Assembly (NCBI GenBank): GCA_036351775.1
Contig: JAZBPX010000005.1
Coordinates: 35,904 to 99,903, forward strand
Origin: Pacificimonas sp036351775
GTDB lineage: Bacteria; Pseudomonadota; Alphaproteobacteria; Sphingomonadales; Sphingomonadaceae
DNA: 64,000 nt
Direction of reading: 5' to 3'
In this document: positions 7,769 to 16,247 of the stretch, one piece after another
Position numbering within the stretch: position 1 is the first letter of the stretch
Layout: each line of letters starts with the position of its first letter
The notes under the pieces: generated by a model
Database searches by the model: none
What the model saw: the letters and a program-made list of their open reading frames with translations, nothing else
What the model was told of the DNA's origin: nothing
Position numbers and translations under genes: made by a program

Positions 7769-9736
7769 GTGACAATTACCGGGTCCGATACCGTTCTGGC
7801 GCGCATGACCGAGCGCGCGATCCGCGCGACCCTCGCGGCTGGCGAGGCCATGATTCGCTGGCCCCGCGGAACGAAGCGCGGGACTGTGATGGCGCTGGAC
7901 GCCGGGCTGATAATCCTGACTTGCCTGATGGCGTTCTGGATTCGCCTGAGCACGGTGTTCTTCGACGTGCGGCCCGCGTTGATCGTCATTGCCGCCGCGC
8001 TGTTTCTGTGGCTGCCGATCTTCTCGCGGCATGGTATCTACCGGACGCTGTTCCGCTTTGCCGGTGCCGGGCACCTGTCGCGGCTGGTCATTGCAGGACT
8101 TGCCTATGCCGTGCCCATGATCCTGATCTTCATGGTGGTTTCGGTCGTCAGCGTTCCAAGAACGGTCGGCGTCCTGCAGCCGATCCTGTTCATCGGCGCA
8201 CTGTGCCTCAGCCGCATCGTCGCGCGCTATATCCTCGTCGACCTTCTCAGCCAGCGCGCCTTTGTCGGCGCGCGCCGCGACGTGGCGATCTTTGGCGCGG
8301 GAAATGCGGGCCAGCAGCTCGCCGCATCGCTTCGCGCCGAACCCTCCATGTCGCTGCGCGCCTTTATCGATGACGACCGGCGGCTGGATGGCCAGACGAT
8401 GGAGGGCGTGCCGATCTTCCACACGGATCGCATCGAGGACGTGATCGAACGGCACGGCATCGACCGGGTCCTGATCGCCGTTCCGTCCCTGTCACGGTCG
8501 CGCAAGCGCGAAATCATCGAAGCGCTGGAGCCCTATCCGGTCGACCTGCGTATCCTTCCGAACCTGCGCCAGATCGTGGACGGGAAAGTCGATCTCGGCA
8601 CGTTGCAGAAGGTGTCGGTGACGGACCTGCTCGGCCGGGAACCGGTTCCGCCGAACGAAGTGCTGCTGGCGCGCTCCATCCAGGGGAAGACCGTGCTGGT
8701 GACCGGCGCGGGCGGGTCGATCGGCAGCGAGCTGTGCCGCCAGGCTGCGCGCCTGAGACCGAAGAAACTGGTGCTGGCGGAGTTTTCGGAGATCGCGCTC
8801 TACACGCTGGAAAAGGAACTGCGTGAGGCGAAGGACGCCGGTGAACTGACAGGCGACCTGGAGATCGTTCCGTGCATGGCAAATGTCCTCAGTACGACGG
8901 ACATGCGGGTCCTTTACGACGAGCACAGGCCGGAGACCGTTTTTCACGCCGCCGCCTACAAGCATGTCCCGCTCGTGGAGGAGAACGTAACCGCCGGCGT
9001 CAGGAACAACGTCTTCGGCACGCTCAATGCAGCGCAGCTGGCGCAGGAGTTCGGCGCCGAGCGGTTCATCCTTGTCTCGACCGACAAGGCGGTGCGGCCG
9101 ACGAACATCATGGGCGCGTCAAAGCGCATCTGCGAGATGGTGCTGCAGGCCCTGTCGAACGAGCCCGGCAATACGCGCTTCGCGATGGTGCGGTTCGGCA
9201 ATGTCCTTGGCTCCTCCGGCTCGGTCGTGCCGCTGTTCGAGCAGCAGATTGCCGCAGGCGGGCCGGTCACGCTGACCCACCGCGACGTCACCCGCTATTT
9301 CATGACCATACCGGAGGCCGCGCAGCTCGTGATCCAGTCGGGCGCGATGGCCGAGGGCGGCGAGGTCTACCTCCTCGACATGGGCGAACCGGTCCGGATC
9401 GGGGAACTGGCCGAACTGATGATCTCGCTGTCGGGCCGGACCGTGCGCTCCGCCGAGAATCCCGACGGCGATATCGAGATTCAGGAGGTTGGCCTGCGGC
9501 CGGGCGAGAAGCTGTACGAGGAACTGCTGATCGACGCGGATGCCGAGCGGACCCGCCACGCCTCCATCCGCCGGGCCAACGAAGTGTTCCTGCCCTGGGC
9601 CGCCCTGTCAGAGGAACTCGGCACACTCGATGCGCTGATCCGGGAGGGGGACGACCGCCGGACGCGGGCGCTGGTTCTGAAGCTGGTGCCGGAGTTCATG
9701 CAGCCCACCGTGTCCGTGAAACCCGCAGTCTCGTAA
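7769..9736 (+). CDS. Membrane-bound UDP-sugar 4,6-dehydratase (CapD/WbpM/PglF family)
   Basis: The 655-residue protein has four N-terminal membrane helices (about 40-155), a first Rossmann domain (FGAGNAGQ, 175-182) and an SDR dehydratase domain (VTGAGGSIGSE, 311-321). The catalytic region is STDKAVRPTNIMGASK (437-452), where Met replaces the usual Tyr, as in PglF/WbpM. These enzymes make UDP-4-keto-6-deoxy-GlcNAc. With the DegT aminotransferase at 16247 this points to a 4-amino-4,6-dideoxy-HexNAc. The GTG at 7769 follows an AGGG; an ATG at 7805 is an alternative. It is the first gene of the wza-wzc group. Confidence 0.9.
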   Translation: MTITGSDTVLARMTERAIRATLAAGEAMIRWPRGTKRGTVMALDAGLIILTCLMAFWIRLSTVFFDVRPALIVIAAALFLWLPIFSRHGIYRTLFRFAGAGHLSRLVIAGLAYAVPMILIFMVVSVVSVPRTVGVLQPILFIGALCLSRIVARYILVDLLSQRAFVGARRDVAIFGAGNAGQQLAASLRAEPSMSLRAFIDDDRRLDGQTMEGVPIFHTDRIEDVIERHGIDRVLIAVPSLSRSRKREIIEALEPYPVDLRILPNLRQIVDGKVDLGTLQKVSVTDLLGREPVPPNEVLLARSIQGKTVLVTGAGGSIGSELCRQAARLRPKKLVLAEFSEIALYTLEKELREAKDAGELTGDLEIVPCMANVLSTTDMRVLYDEHRPETVFHAAAYKHVPLVEENVTAGVRNNVFGTLNAAQLAQEFGAERFILVSTDKAVRPTNIMGASKRICEMVLQALSNEPGNTRFAMVRFGNVLGSSGSVVPLFEQQIAAGGPVTLTHRDVTRYFMTIPEAAQLVIQSGAMAEGGEVYLLDMGEPVRIGELAELMISLSGRTVRSAENPDGDIEIQEVGLRPGEKLYEELLIDADAERTRHASIRRANEVFLPWAALSEELGTLDALIREGDDRRTRALVLKLVPEFMQPTVSVKPAVS

Positions 9737-9847
9737 TCCCGGCGTGCGGCGCGGGCATCCCTGCCTCTGCGCTTTACGCCGCTGGCCGCGCGGACTAACA
9801 CGCCGCCAGTTGGGGGTCGCCTGACATTAGAGGATCGTAGAGCAACC

Positions 9848-10558
9848 ATGCGTAGCGTTTTGGTGTCTGTCGGGCTTTCGCTGTTCCTGACGGCATGCAT
9901 GTCGGGCGGAAACGGGTTCGGGGGGGCGCCCTCCGTGGAGTTTATCGGCGAGCAGCCGCTGGCCGCGCCGACGCGCGCCGACCTGACGGCCACGGAACGC
10001 CCCTATATCCTCGGCCCCTTCGACGAGCTGAGTATCGGCGTGTTCGGTGTTGATGACCTCGCGGACCGGACGGTGCAGATCGATGCAGCGGGCCTGATTT
10101 CCTTCCCGCTTGTGGGCGTGGTGCAGGCCGCAGGACGCACGCCGGGTGAACTGAGCGCTGAAATCGCCGAGAAGCTGCGCGGATCCTTCATCCGCGACCC
10201 GCAGGTCACGGTGAACCTCGAAGAGACGGTCAGCCAGGTCGTCACGGTTGGCGGGCAGGTCGAGAAGCCGGGCGTGTTCCCCGTCCTCGGCCGCATGACG
10301 CTGATGCGCGCGGTGGCAACCGCTGGCGGGCTGACGCAGTTCTCGAAGGAACGCGAAGTCGTCGTGTTCCGCACGGTCCAGGGGCAGCAGCTTGCTGGCC
10401 TCTACAATCTAGATGCCATTCGCCGGGGCAATTATCCGGACCCTGAAATCTACGCCAACGACGTCGTGATCGTCAGCGATTCGGAATCGAAGCGGCTGCT
10501 CGACGGCATCTTCCGCTCCGCGCCGCTCCTGACGCCCCTCGTACTGCTGATAAGGTAA
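9848..10558 (+). CDS. Outer-membrane polysaccharide export lipoprotein (Wza-like)
   Basis: The 236-residue protein has a lipoprotein signal peptide with lipobox LTAC (Cys17). A Poly_export domain follows (GPFDELSIGVFGVDDL from about 57), then an SLBB domain (VGGQVEKPGVFPV near 138-150). It ends in a hydrophobic stretch (APLLTPLVLLIR), as expected for the short Wza/GumB-type proteins that form the outer-membrane export channel. It is about 140 residues shorter than E. coli Wza, usual for alphaproteobacterial members. The wzc gene starts two bases after its stop, so the two are co-transcribed and their products probably form the export complex. Confidence 0.92.
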   Translation: MRSVLVSVGLSLFLTACMSGGNGFGGAPSVEFIGEQPLAAPTRADLTATERPYILGPFDELSIGVFGVDDLADRTVQIDAAGLISFPLVGVVQAAGRTPGELSAEIAEKLRGSFIRDPQVTVNLEETVSQVVTVGGQVEKPGVFPVLGRMTLMRAVATAGGLTQFSKEREVVVFRTVQGQQLAGLYNLDAIRRGNYPDPEIYANDVVIVSDSESKRLLDGIFRSAPLLTPLVLLIR

Positions 10559-10560
10559 TC

Positions 10561-12786
10561 ATGGCCGCTGCTGGCACCCCGACCGCCGATCCGATTTCGC
10601 CCGCAGTGCCGCCGCTTGCGGCGGGCGCGCAGGATGATGGCCCGGCAAAGGTCCAGCCGCTGTTCCTGCAGCTGTGGAACGCCGTGCTGCGCCGCCGCTG
10701 GCTGATTATCGCCATCATGGCCGCCGCGCTGGTGCTCGGCATGATCGTCACGGCCCTCGCGACGCCGCTATATACCGGGACGGCCCGTATCGAGATCAGT
10801 CGCAGCTCCGCAAACTTCACGAATGTGCAGGCGGTCGAGGAAGAGACGTTCCGCGAGCTGGAATTCTACCAGACGCAATATGCGCTGCTCGAATCGCGCT
10901 CGATTGCCGAGCGCGTGGTGCGTTCGCTGTCACTGGCGACGGATCCCCAGTTCGAAGCAGCCTTCGGCGTCGACGAGCGCCTGCTGGCAAGTGACGTCGA
11001 TCCGAGCGACGCCGCCGATGTGCAGGCGCGGCGGTTTGGCATTGCGACAGCGATCGTCCTCGGGCGCGTCCGGGTGAGCCCCGTTCGCGGGTCCGCGCTT
11101 GTCGATGTCTCGTTCATGACACCGGACCCGGTTCTGTCCGCGCGGCTGGCCAACCAGTGGGTCGAAGAGTTCATCGCGCTGAACCTCGAACGCCGGGCTT
11201 CAACGACGGTCGAGGCGCGGAACTTCCTGAGCCGGCGTCTCGAAGACCTGCGGGAGCGGCTGGAAGACAGCGAGCGCCGTCTCGTCAGCTATGCGGGTGA
11301 GGCGGGGATCATCAGCCTGCAGCAGACGGCGGATTCGGAAGGCCGGACCCGCACCGAGCGCACGCTGGCGACCGCCGACCTTGAGGCGCTGAACCGCGTT
11401 CTGGCCGAAACCCGCGCGCGCCGACTTGTGGCGGAGAGCCGGGTCCAGTCCGGCGGTGTATCGCGGGAAGCCGTCCAGAACTCGACGATCAGCAGCCTGC
11501 GCGCGGCGCGTGCTGAGGTTGCAGCCGAATATGCGCGCCTGATGACCCAGTTCGAACCCGGCTATCCCGCGGCGCAGTCGCTCGCCGGACAGCTGACCGA
11601 CCTGGATGAGAGCATCGCGCGCGAGGAAGCGCGCGTTCGCGATGCGCTGGAGACCGATTACCGCGAGGCGCTGTCGCAGGAGCAGTCGCTCTCCGCTGAA
11701 GTGGCGCAGCTGAAGCAGGGGCTGCTGGACCAGCAGCGCAGCACGATCCAGTTCAACGTGCTGCAGCGCGAAGTGGACACCAACCGCGAACTTTACGATG
11801 GACTGCTGCAGCGCTTCAAGGAAATCGGCGTTGCCGGTGTCGGGCAGAACAACGTGGCGGTCGTGGACCGGGCGCTGCCATCGGGTGTACCGTCCAGCCC
11901 GAACCTGATGCTCAATCTCTTCTTTTCGCTCGCCCTCGGCGGTGTCGTTGCCCTTGGCGTGATCATCGCGCTGGAACAGTTCGACGAGCGGCTGAAGAAT
12001 CCGGAAGACCTGCGCCGCCTCTTCAACCTGCCGGTGCTCGGCGCGATCCCCAAGGTCGACCGCGCAGAGCTTCTGAACGATGTCAGGGACAAGCGTTCGC
12101 GGGTGTACGAGGCCTATCTGTCGCTTCGCACGTCCCTGTCCTTCAGTTCCGAGAACGGCGTCCCGAAATCACTCGTCTTCACCAGCGCGAAGGAGGCGGA
12201 GGGGAAGTCGACCTCTGCGCTGGCGACTGCCGAGCTGCTGGCGCGCTCGGGCAAGTCCGTCATCCTGATCGACTGCGACATGCGGTCCCCCTCGATCGAC
12301 GAGTTCCTGGGCCTGTCGAACGCCGCGGGCCTGTCGAACGTGCTCGCCGGCGATCAGAATGTCGAAGCGCTGGTTCACCAGACCGACGTCTCGGGGCTGC
12401 ATGCGCTGTGTTCCGGGCCGCTGCCCCCCAATCCCGGCGAGCTGCTGGCCGGGCCGCGGTTCGGCCAGTTGCTTGCCGAACTGGGTCGCCGCTACGATCA
12501 TGTCGTCATCGACAGCCCCCCGGTCCTCGGCCTTGCGGATGCGCCCCTAATTGCGCGGCAGGTGGACGGCGTCGTGTTTTCGGTCGCGCATAACCAGACG
12601 CGGCTCGGCGGTGTCCGGCACGCCGTGGAGCGCCTTCGCGGTGCCGATGCCCGTATCGTCGGTTCGCTGGTCACCAGCTTCGACCTCGAGGCGGCGTCCT
12701 ACGGCTACGGCTATGGCTACGGGTACGGCTATGGTTATGGTTATGGCTACGGTCACGACTATGGCCGCAAGGGTGCGGCTGCCTAA
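10561..12786 (+). CDS. Polysaccharide co-polymerase with tyrosine autokinase domain (Wzc-like)
   Basis: Inner-membrane protein of 741 residues that controls chain length and export. A Wzz-type domain is bracketed by membrane helices at about 45-65 and 450-472, with a long coiled-coil periplasmic segment between. The cytoplasmic BY-kinase domain has Walker A TSAKEAEGKST (541-551), Walker A' VILIDCDMR (567-575) and a later VVIDSPPVLGL. The C-terminal tyrosine cluster is nine uninterrupted Tyr-Gly pairs (714-731) followed by HDYG, an extreme form of the usual autophosphorylated tail. The next gene starts inside the tail codons. Confidence 0.94.
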   Translation: MAAAGTPTADPISPAVPPLAAGAQDDGPAKVQPLFLQLWNAVLRRRWLIIAIMAAALVLGMIVTALATPLYTGTARIEISRSSANFTNVQAVEEETFRELEFYQTQYALLESRSIAERVVRSLSLATDPQFEAAFGVDERLLASDVDPSDAADVQARRFGIATAIVLGRVRVSPVRGSALVDVSFMTPDPVLSARLANQWVEEFIALNLERRASTTVEARNFLSRRLEDLRERLEDSERRLVSYAGEAGIISLQQTADSEGRTRTERTLATADLEALNRVLAETRARRLVAESRVQSGGVSREAVQNSTISSLRAARAEVAAEYARLMTQFEPGYPAAQSLAGQLTDLDESIAREEARVRDALETDYREALSQEQSLSAEVAQLKQGLLDQQRSTIQFNVLQREVDTNRELYDGLLQRFKEIGVAGVGQNNVAVVDRALPSGVPSSPNLMLNLFFSLALGGVVALGVIIALEQFDERLKNPEDLRRLFNLPVLGAIPKVDRAELLNDVRDKRSRVYEAYLSLRTSLSFSSENGVPKSLVFTSAKEAEGKSTSALATAELLARSGKSVILIDCDMRSPSIDEFLGLSNAAGLSNVLAGDQNVEALVHQTDVSGLHALCSGPLPPNPGELLAGPRFGQLLAELGRRYDHVVIDSPPVLGLADAPLIARQVDGVVFSVAHNQTRLGGVRHAVERLRGADARIVGSLVTSFDLEAASYGYGYGYGYGYGYGYGYGHDYGRKGAAA
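12700..12753 (+). repeat. Hexanucleotide repeat coding nine Tyr-Gly pairs
   Basis: Nine consecutive six-base units of the form TAY-GGN encode the tyrosine tail of the Wzc-like kinase. Codon choice varies (tac/tat, ggc/ggt/ggg), so the DNA repeat is imperfect while the peptide repeat is perfect. That suggests selection on the peptide. Gain or loss of a unit would keep frame and change tyrosine number. Confidence 0.9.
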
Positions 12787-13999
12787 GCCGTTGCGCGGAC
12801 AGCCTTTCCAGCCGCTGACTGTCGGCAAGGCTCTTGTCCTTGGCGCAGCGACAGCCGGGCTGGCCGTCGCCGCCTTCCTGAATGCCGCGGGGAACGTACT
12901 TGCGCATCGCAACGCGGAACTGGCCGTGCGGTTGTCGCCGGACGATGCCGAAGCGCTCGCGATCCACGCGCAGCAGCTCGTGCTTGGCGCAGCCGAGGAT
13001 GAGGCGGTTGCCGGGACGGCCTCAGCGCTCGCGATCCGGGCCCTGAGAAAGGATGCGGCCGAGTATCGGTCCTACCGAACGCTTGCCGCCGCGCGCAGCC
13101 TGCGCGGCGATTTCGAGAGTGCCGCGCCGTTCTACGAGCAGGGCCTCGCCATCACAAAACGGGATGTCGGTGCGCGGCTGGACCGGGTCCGGCTGGCCAC
13201 GGCCCGCGGTGACCGCGATGCCTTTGTCCGGGAAACGGAACTCGCCCTGCGCGTATCGCCGGGCGCGCGGCGGCAGCTGCTGCCGCTGCTTGCTGGCGGC
13301 CTGGTGGATCAGCCCTCGATCGAGATTGCCATCGAACTGCTGTCGGGAAACCCCGCCTGGCGGATCGAGTTCTGGCAGGCGATCCTGGCGGCGCCGGCCG
13401 GGATCGCGGCACTTCCCGCGCTGCTGAGGGAAGCGGCCGACCGGGGCGTGTCCGTACCGGAGCGGCTTGTTCTGCCGGTGATCAACCGAAAGGTTGCCGA
13501 CGGAGACGCGGCGCAGGCCGTTGCCATCGGACGGGCCCTGATCGCGGCACCGCGCGATGACCCCGCCGCGCCGATCGCGCCGTTCGAATGGGCCTACTAC
13601 CCCTCCGGAAGCTGGACGGTTTTTGCCGGAAACGAGCGCGGGGCGTTCGCGCTGGATGCGCAGCCCGGTACCGGCGGGATCGCGGCGCGGAGGCTGGTCG
13701 AGTTCCCGCCCGCCGCACGGTCAGTCGAAATCCGGTTCGACGCGGCCCGGGGGGGCGGATCGGCAGACCGCCTGCCCTTCGTGACGTTGACATGCGCGTC
13801 GCCGCTGCGGTCGATTGCCCGGGTTTCCGCGATGGAGGCGGGTACCGGCGGTCCGGTGCGGGTCAGCCAGACCGTCCCCTTCGATTTTGCCTGCGACTAT
13901 GCATGGGCCGACTTTCGCGTGCCGACACTGTCGCCGGGCGAAACGCTCGCGCTCGATATCACGAACCTGGCAGTCGTGCTGGAAAGCGGCGCTGAATGA
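12761..13999 (+). CDS. Membrane-anchored unknown protein of the polysaccharide operon
   Basis: The product has 412 residues from the ATG at 12761, or 408 from the GTG at 12773; both overlap the end of wzc. A longer in-frame start at 12551 reads through the Tyr-Gly repeat and is rejected. An N-terminal membrane helix (about residues 22-42) is followed by an alpha-helical, Ala-rich segment that looks TPR-like (RNAELAVRLSPDDAEAL, then a second helix pair), then a beta-rich C-terminus. It is placed between wzc and the polymerase/ligase with a 4-bp overlap downstream. A periplasmic role in assembly or export is plausible; no family is recognised. Confidence 0.75.
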   Translation: MAARVRLPKPLRGQPFQPLTVGKALVLGAATAGLAVAAFLNAAGNVLAHRNAELAVRLSPDDAEALAIHAQQLVLGAAEDEAVAGTASALAIRALRKDAAEYRSYRTLAAARSLRGDFESAAPFYEQGLAITKRDVGARLDRVRLATARGDRDAFVRETELALRVSPGARRQLLPLLAGGLVDQPSIEIAIELLSGNPAWRIEFWQAILAAPAGIAALPALLREAADRGVSVPERLVLPVINRKVADGDAAQAVAIGRALIAAPRDDPAAPIAPFEWAYYPSGSWTVFAGNERGAFALDAQPGTGGIAARRLVEFPPAARSVEIRFDAARGGGSADRLPFVTLTCASPLRSIARVSAMEAGTGGPVRVSQTVPFDFACDYAWADFRVPTLSPGETLALDITNLAVVLESGAE

Positions 14000-15345
14000 C
14001 GGCGGCAGCGGCCCTTTCGAACTGGCACCGGTCGGACGATGTGTCCTTCTGGCTGTTCGCCGCCTTCCTACTGGCCCTGTTTGCGCTGGGCGGGTCGGGC
14101 AGTGACGCCGCGGCGACGCAGCTGATCCTGCGTCCGCTTTCGGTCCTCTTTCTCGGCGCGGCGCTATCGCGTATTAGCCCTGGCACGCTTCGCCCCTACG
14201 CGGTGCCGCTGGGCATCGTATGCGCGACGATCGTCTTGGCGCTGTTCCAGACCATCCCGCTGCCGCCGGCAATGTGGAGCGCCCTGCCCGTGCGGGACGT
14301 CCTGTTACCCGGGCTGCAGATCCTCGGCATCGACGGTGTCTGGCGTCCGCTGACCCTGTCGCCGCCGCGAACGTGGAACAGCATATACGCTTTCCTGACC
14401 CCGATAACCGCCATCCTTCTGTACGCGCGGCTGCCGCGCCGCCACTTCGAACGGCTGCTGATGCTGATCCTCGGCTTTGCCGTCCTCAACAGTCTCGTAA
14501 TGCTGGCACAGCTTCTGGGTCCGCCCGGTGCATTCCGGCTGTTTGGCGGCGAGGCGGTGCGCAGCGTCAGCGGCCTGTTCGCGAACCGGAACCATGCCGC
14601 GGTATTCCTGGGCACCGTCATGCCCGTTATCGCGGCACTGCATGTTTGCCGGAGCGCTGCACCCACCCGCGCCGCCGAATCGATGGTCTATGCGGTCGCC
14701 GCGCTGTTTTTGTTCACCATGATCGTGGCGTCCGGTTCACGGATCGGCCTGCTGGCCGCCCTGATCGGCGTCATTGCATCGGCAATGATCCTGAGTAGCG
14801 ACCGCGAGATGGGGGGCTGGCGGCGGCGGATCATCGGGCCGGTCGCCATCGTCAGCGCAGCGCTGATTGCCGCCCTGATCTATCTCTTCACCGCCCAGAC
14901 CGCAGCCTTTGACCGGTTGTTCGCGAGCGACGCGATCGACGACACCCGCTTTGCGATCCTGCCGATCAGCTGGGACATGGCAAAGGCGCTGTTTCCTTAT
15001 GGCGGGGGGTTCGGGGCCTATGCGGACATTTACCGCATGTTCGAGCCGGAAGCCCTGCTTGGCCCGAGGAGCATGAACAACGCCCATCTGGACCCGCTTG
15101 AATATGTGATCGAGGGCGGGCTGGCGGCGCTGCTAATTTTGGCTGTTGGGGCTGCGTGGTGGCTCCGCCGCCTTGCCGGGGCCATGACAGCGGGCGGCGG
15201 GGTGCATCTGCGCCTTGGCCTGTCGGTGAGTGCGATCCTGGCCGTCGCCAGCCTGACGACCTTTCCGCTGAGAACGCCCATTGTCGGCGTCCTCTTCGTT
15301 CTGGCGCTATGCTGGATGGCCGACCGGAGCGGACGGCGCCTGTGA
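13996..15345 (+). CDS. O-antigen ligase / Wzy-type polymerase family membrane protein
   Basis: This 449-residue protein has about ten to twelve hydrophobic helices. A larger periplasmic loop around residues 185-215 carries the family signature-like segment GLFANRNHAAVFLG (Wzy_C / O-antigen ligase superfamily, PF04932). Such proteins polymerise or ligate lipid-linked repeat units at the periplasmic face. A second candidate polymerase of a different type lies at 18619-19824, so which one acts on this polymer is unclear. It overlaps its neighbours on both sides (ATGA upstream, GTGA downstream), so it is translationally coupled. Confidence 0.85.
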   Translation: MTAAAALSNWHRSDDVSFWLFAAFLLALFALGGSGSDAAATQLILRPLSVLFLGAALSRISPGTLRPYAVPLGIVCATIVLALFQTIPLPPAMWSALPVRDVLLPGLQILGIDGVWRPLTLSPPRTWNSIYAFLTPITAILLYARLPRRHFERLLMLILGFAVLNSLVMLAQLLGPPGAFRLFGGEAVRSVSGLFANRNHAAVFLGTVMPVIAALHVCRSAAPTRAAESMVYAVAALFLFTMIVASGSRIGLLAALIGVIASAMILSSDREMGGWRRRIIGPVAIVSAALIAALIYLFTAQTAAFDRLFASDAIDDTRFAILPISWDMAKALFPYGGGFGAYADIYRMFEPEALLGPRSMNNAHLDPLEYVIEGGLAALLILAVGAAWWLRRLAGAMTAGGGVHLRLGLSVSAILAVASLTTFPLRTPIVGVLFVLALCWMADRSGRRL

Positions 15346-16247
15346 GCCGTTCGTCGCCGCTTCCCTTCACGCCGCTGGTCATAATCGGGGCCGGCCGGTC
15401 GGGAACGAACATCCTGCGCGACACGCTGTGCCGGCTGGACGGGTTCGCGTCGTGGGACTGCGACGAGATCAACCCCGTCTGGCGGCATGGAAACCTGTTC
15501 GCGGACCATGATGAGTTCGGTCCGGCAGAGGCGCGGCCGCCGGTGCGGCGCTTCATTCGCGGCGCGTTCCAGAAGGCCTGGAAGCGGCTGGACCGGCCGC
15601 GCTACCTGGTGGAGAAAACCTGCGCGAATTCGCTCCGCGTGCCGTTCATCGAGGCGGTCCTGCCGGAGGCGAGATATCTCTTCATCGTGCGCGACGGGGT
15701 GGACGTTGTCGCCTCCGCGCAGAAACGCTGGCGCGGCGAAATGGAGATTGCGAGCCTGCCCTATTACTGGGCGAAGGCGCGCAACACGCCGCTGCGCGAC
15801 CTGCCCATCTATGGCTGGCGGTTCCTGAGCGCGCGCGCATCCATGCTCTCCGGGCGAAGAGCGCATATGGCGAGCTGGGGCCCGCGCTTTCGCGGCATGG
15901 ATGCGCGGGCGGAAACGGCCTCCCTCGACGAGCTGTGCGCGGAGCAGTGGGCGCGCTGTGTCGAGGCGAGCGATGCGGCGTTTGCCGGGATGGACGCGGC
16001 GAAGGTCATACGCATCCGGTATGAGGACATGACGGCGGAGCCCGAGACGGCGGTGCGGGATATTCTCGCCTTTCTGAACGAAGATCGCCCTGCAAAGGCC
16101 GTGGCGTCAGCAGCAGCGCCGGTGTCGCGCACATCTGTCGGCAAGGGGCGGGCGGCGATGACCGGCGACACGGACAGCCTGATGACGATCATGGCGCCGA
16201 TGCTGGACCGGCTGGGCTATTCCACTCGTTTGAAGGACGCGGCGTAA
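15342..16247 (+). CDS. Sulfotransferase family protein
   Basis: The GTG at 15342 overlaps the preceding stop (GTGA) and yields 301 residues. The longer frame from 15156 would overlap the polymerase by 190 bp and is rejected. The PAPS loop IGAGRSGTN lies at 15-23, and the 3'-phosphate segment FIVRDGVDVVASA near 108-120. The gene is the second complete sulfotransferase in the polysaccharide region and is coupled to the DegT gene by TAATG. It probably sulfates a sugar residue of the exported polymer or a lipid-linked precursor. The acceptor is not predictable. Confidence 0.84.
   Translation: MSRSSPLPFTPLVIIGAGRSGTNILRDTLCRLDGFASWDCDEINPVWRHGNLFADHDEFGPAEARPPVRRFIRGAFQKAWKRLDRPRYLVEKTCANSLRVPFIEAVLPEARYLFIVRDGVDVVASAQKRWRGEMEIASLPYYWAKARNTPLRDLPIYGWRFLSARASMLSGRRAHMASWGPRFRGMDARAETASLDELCAEQWARCVEASDAAFAGMDAAKVIRIRYEDMTAEPETAVRDILAFLNEDRPAKAVASAAAPVSRTSVGKGRAAMTGDTDSLMTIMAPMLDRLGYSTRLKDAA

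Noticed and set aside
12551..12760. 70 extra N-terminal residues for the membrane-anchored protein after wzc
   Set aside because: They are the Tyr-Gly repeat and kinase codons read in another frame (Thr/Ala/Met/Val-rich). The start at 12761 or 12773 fits better.
15156..15341. Longer N-terminus for the second sulfotransferase
   Set aside because: It overlaps the polymerase by nearly 190 bp and has no conserved feature; GTGA coupling at 15342 fits.
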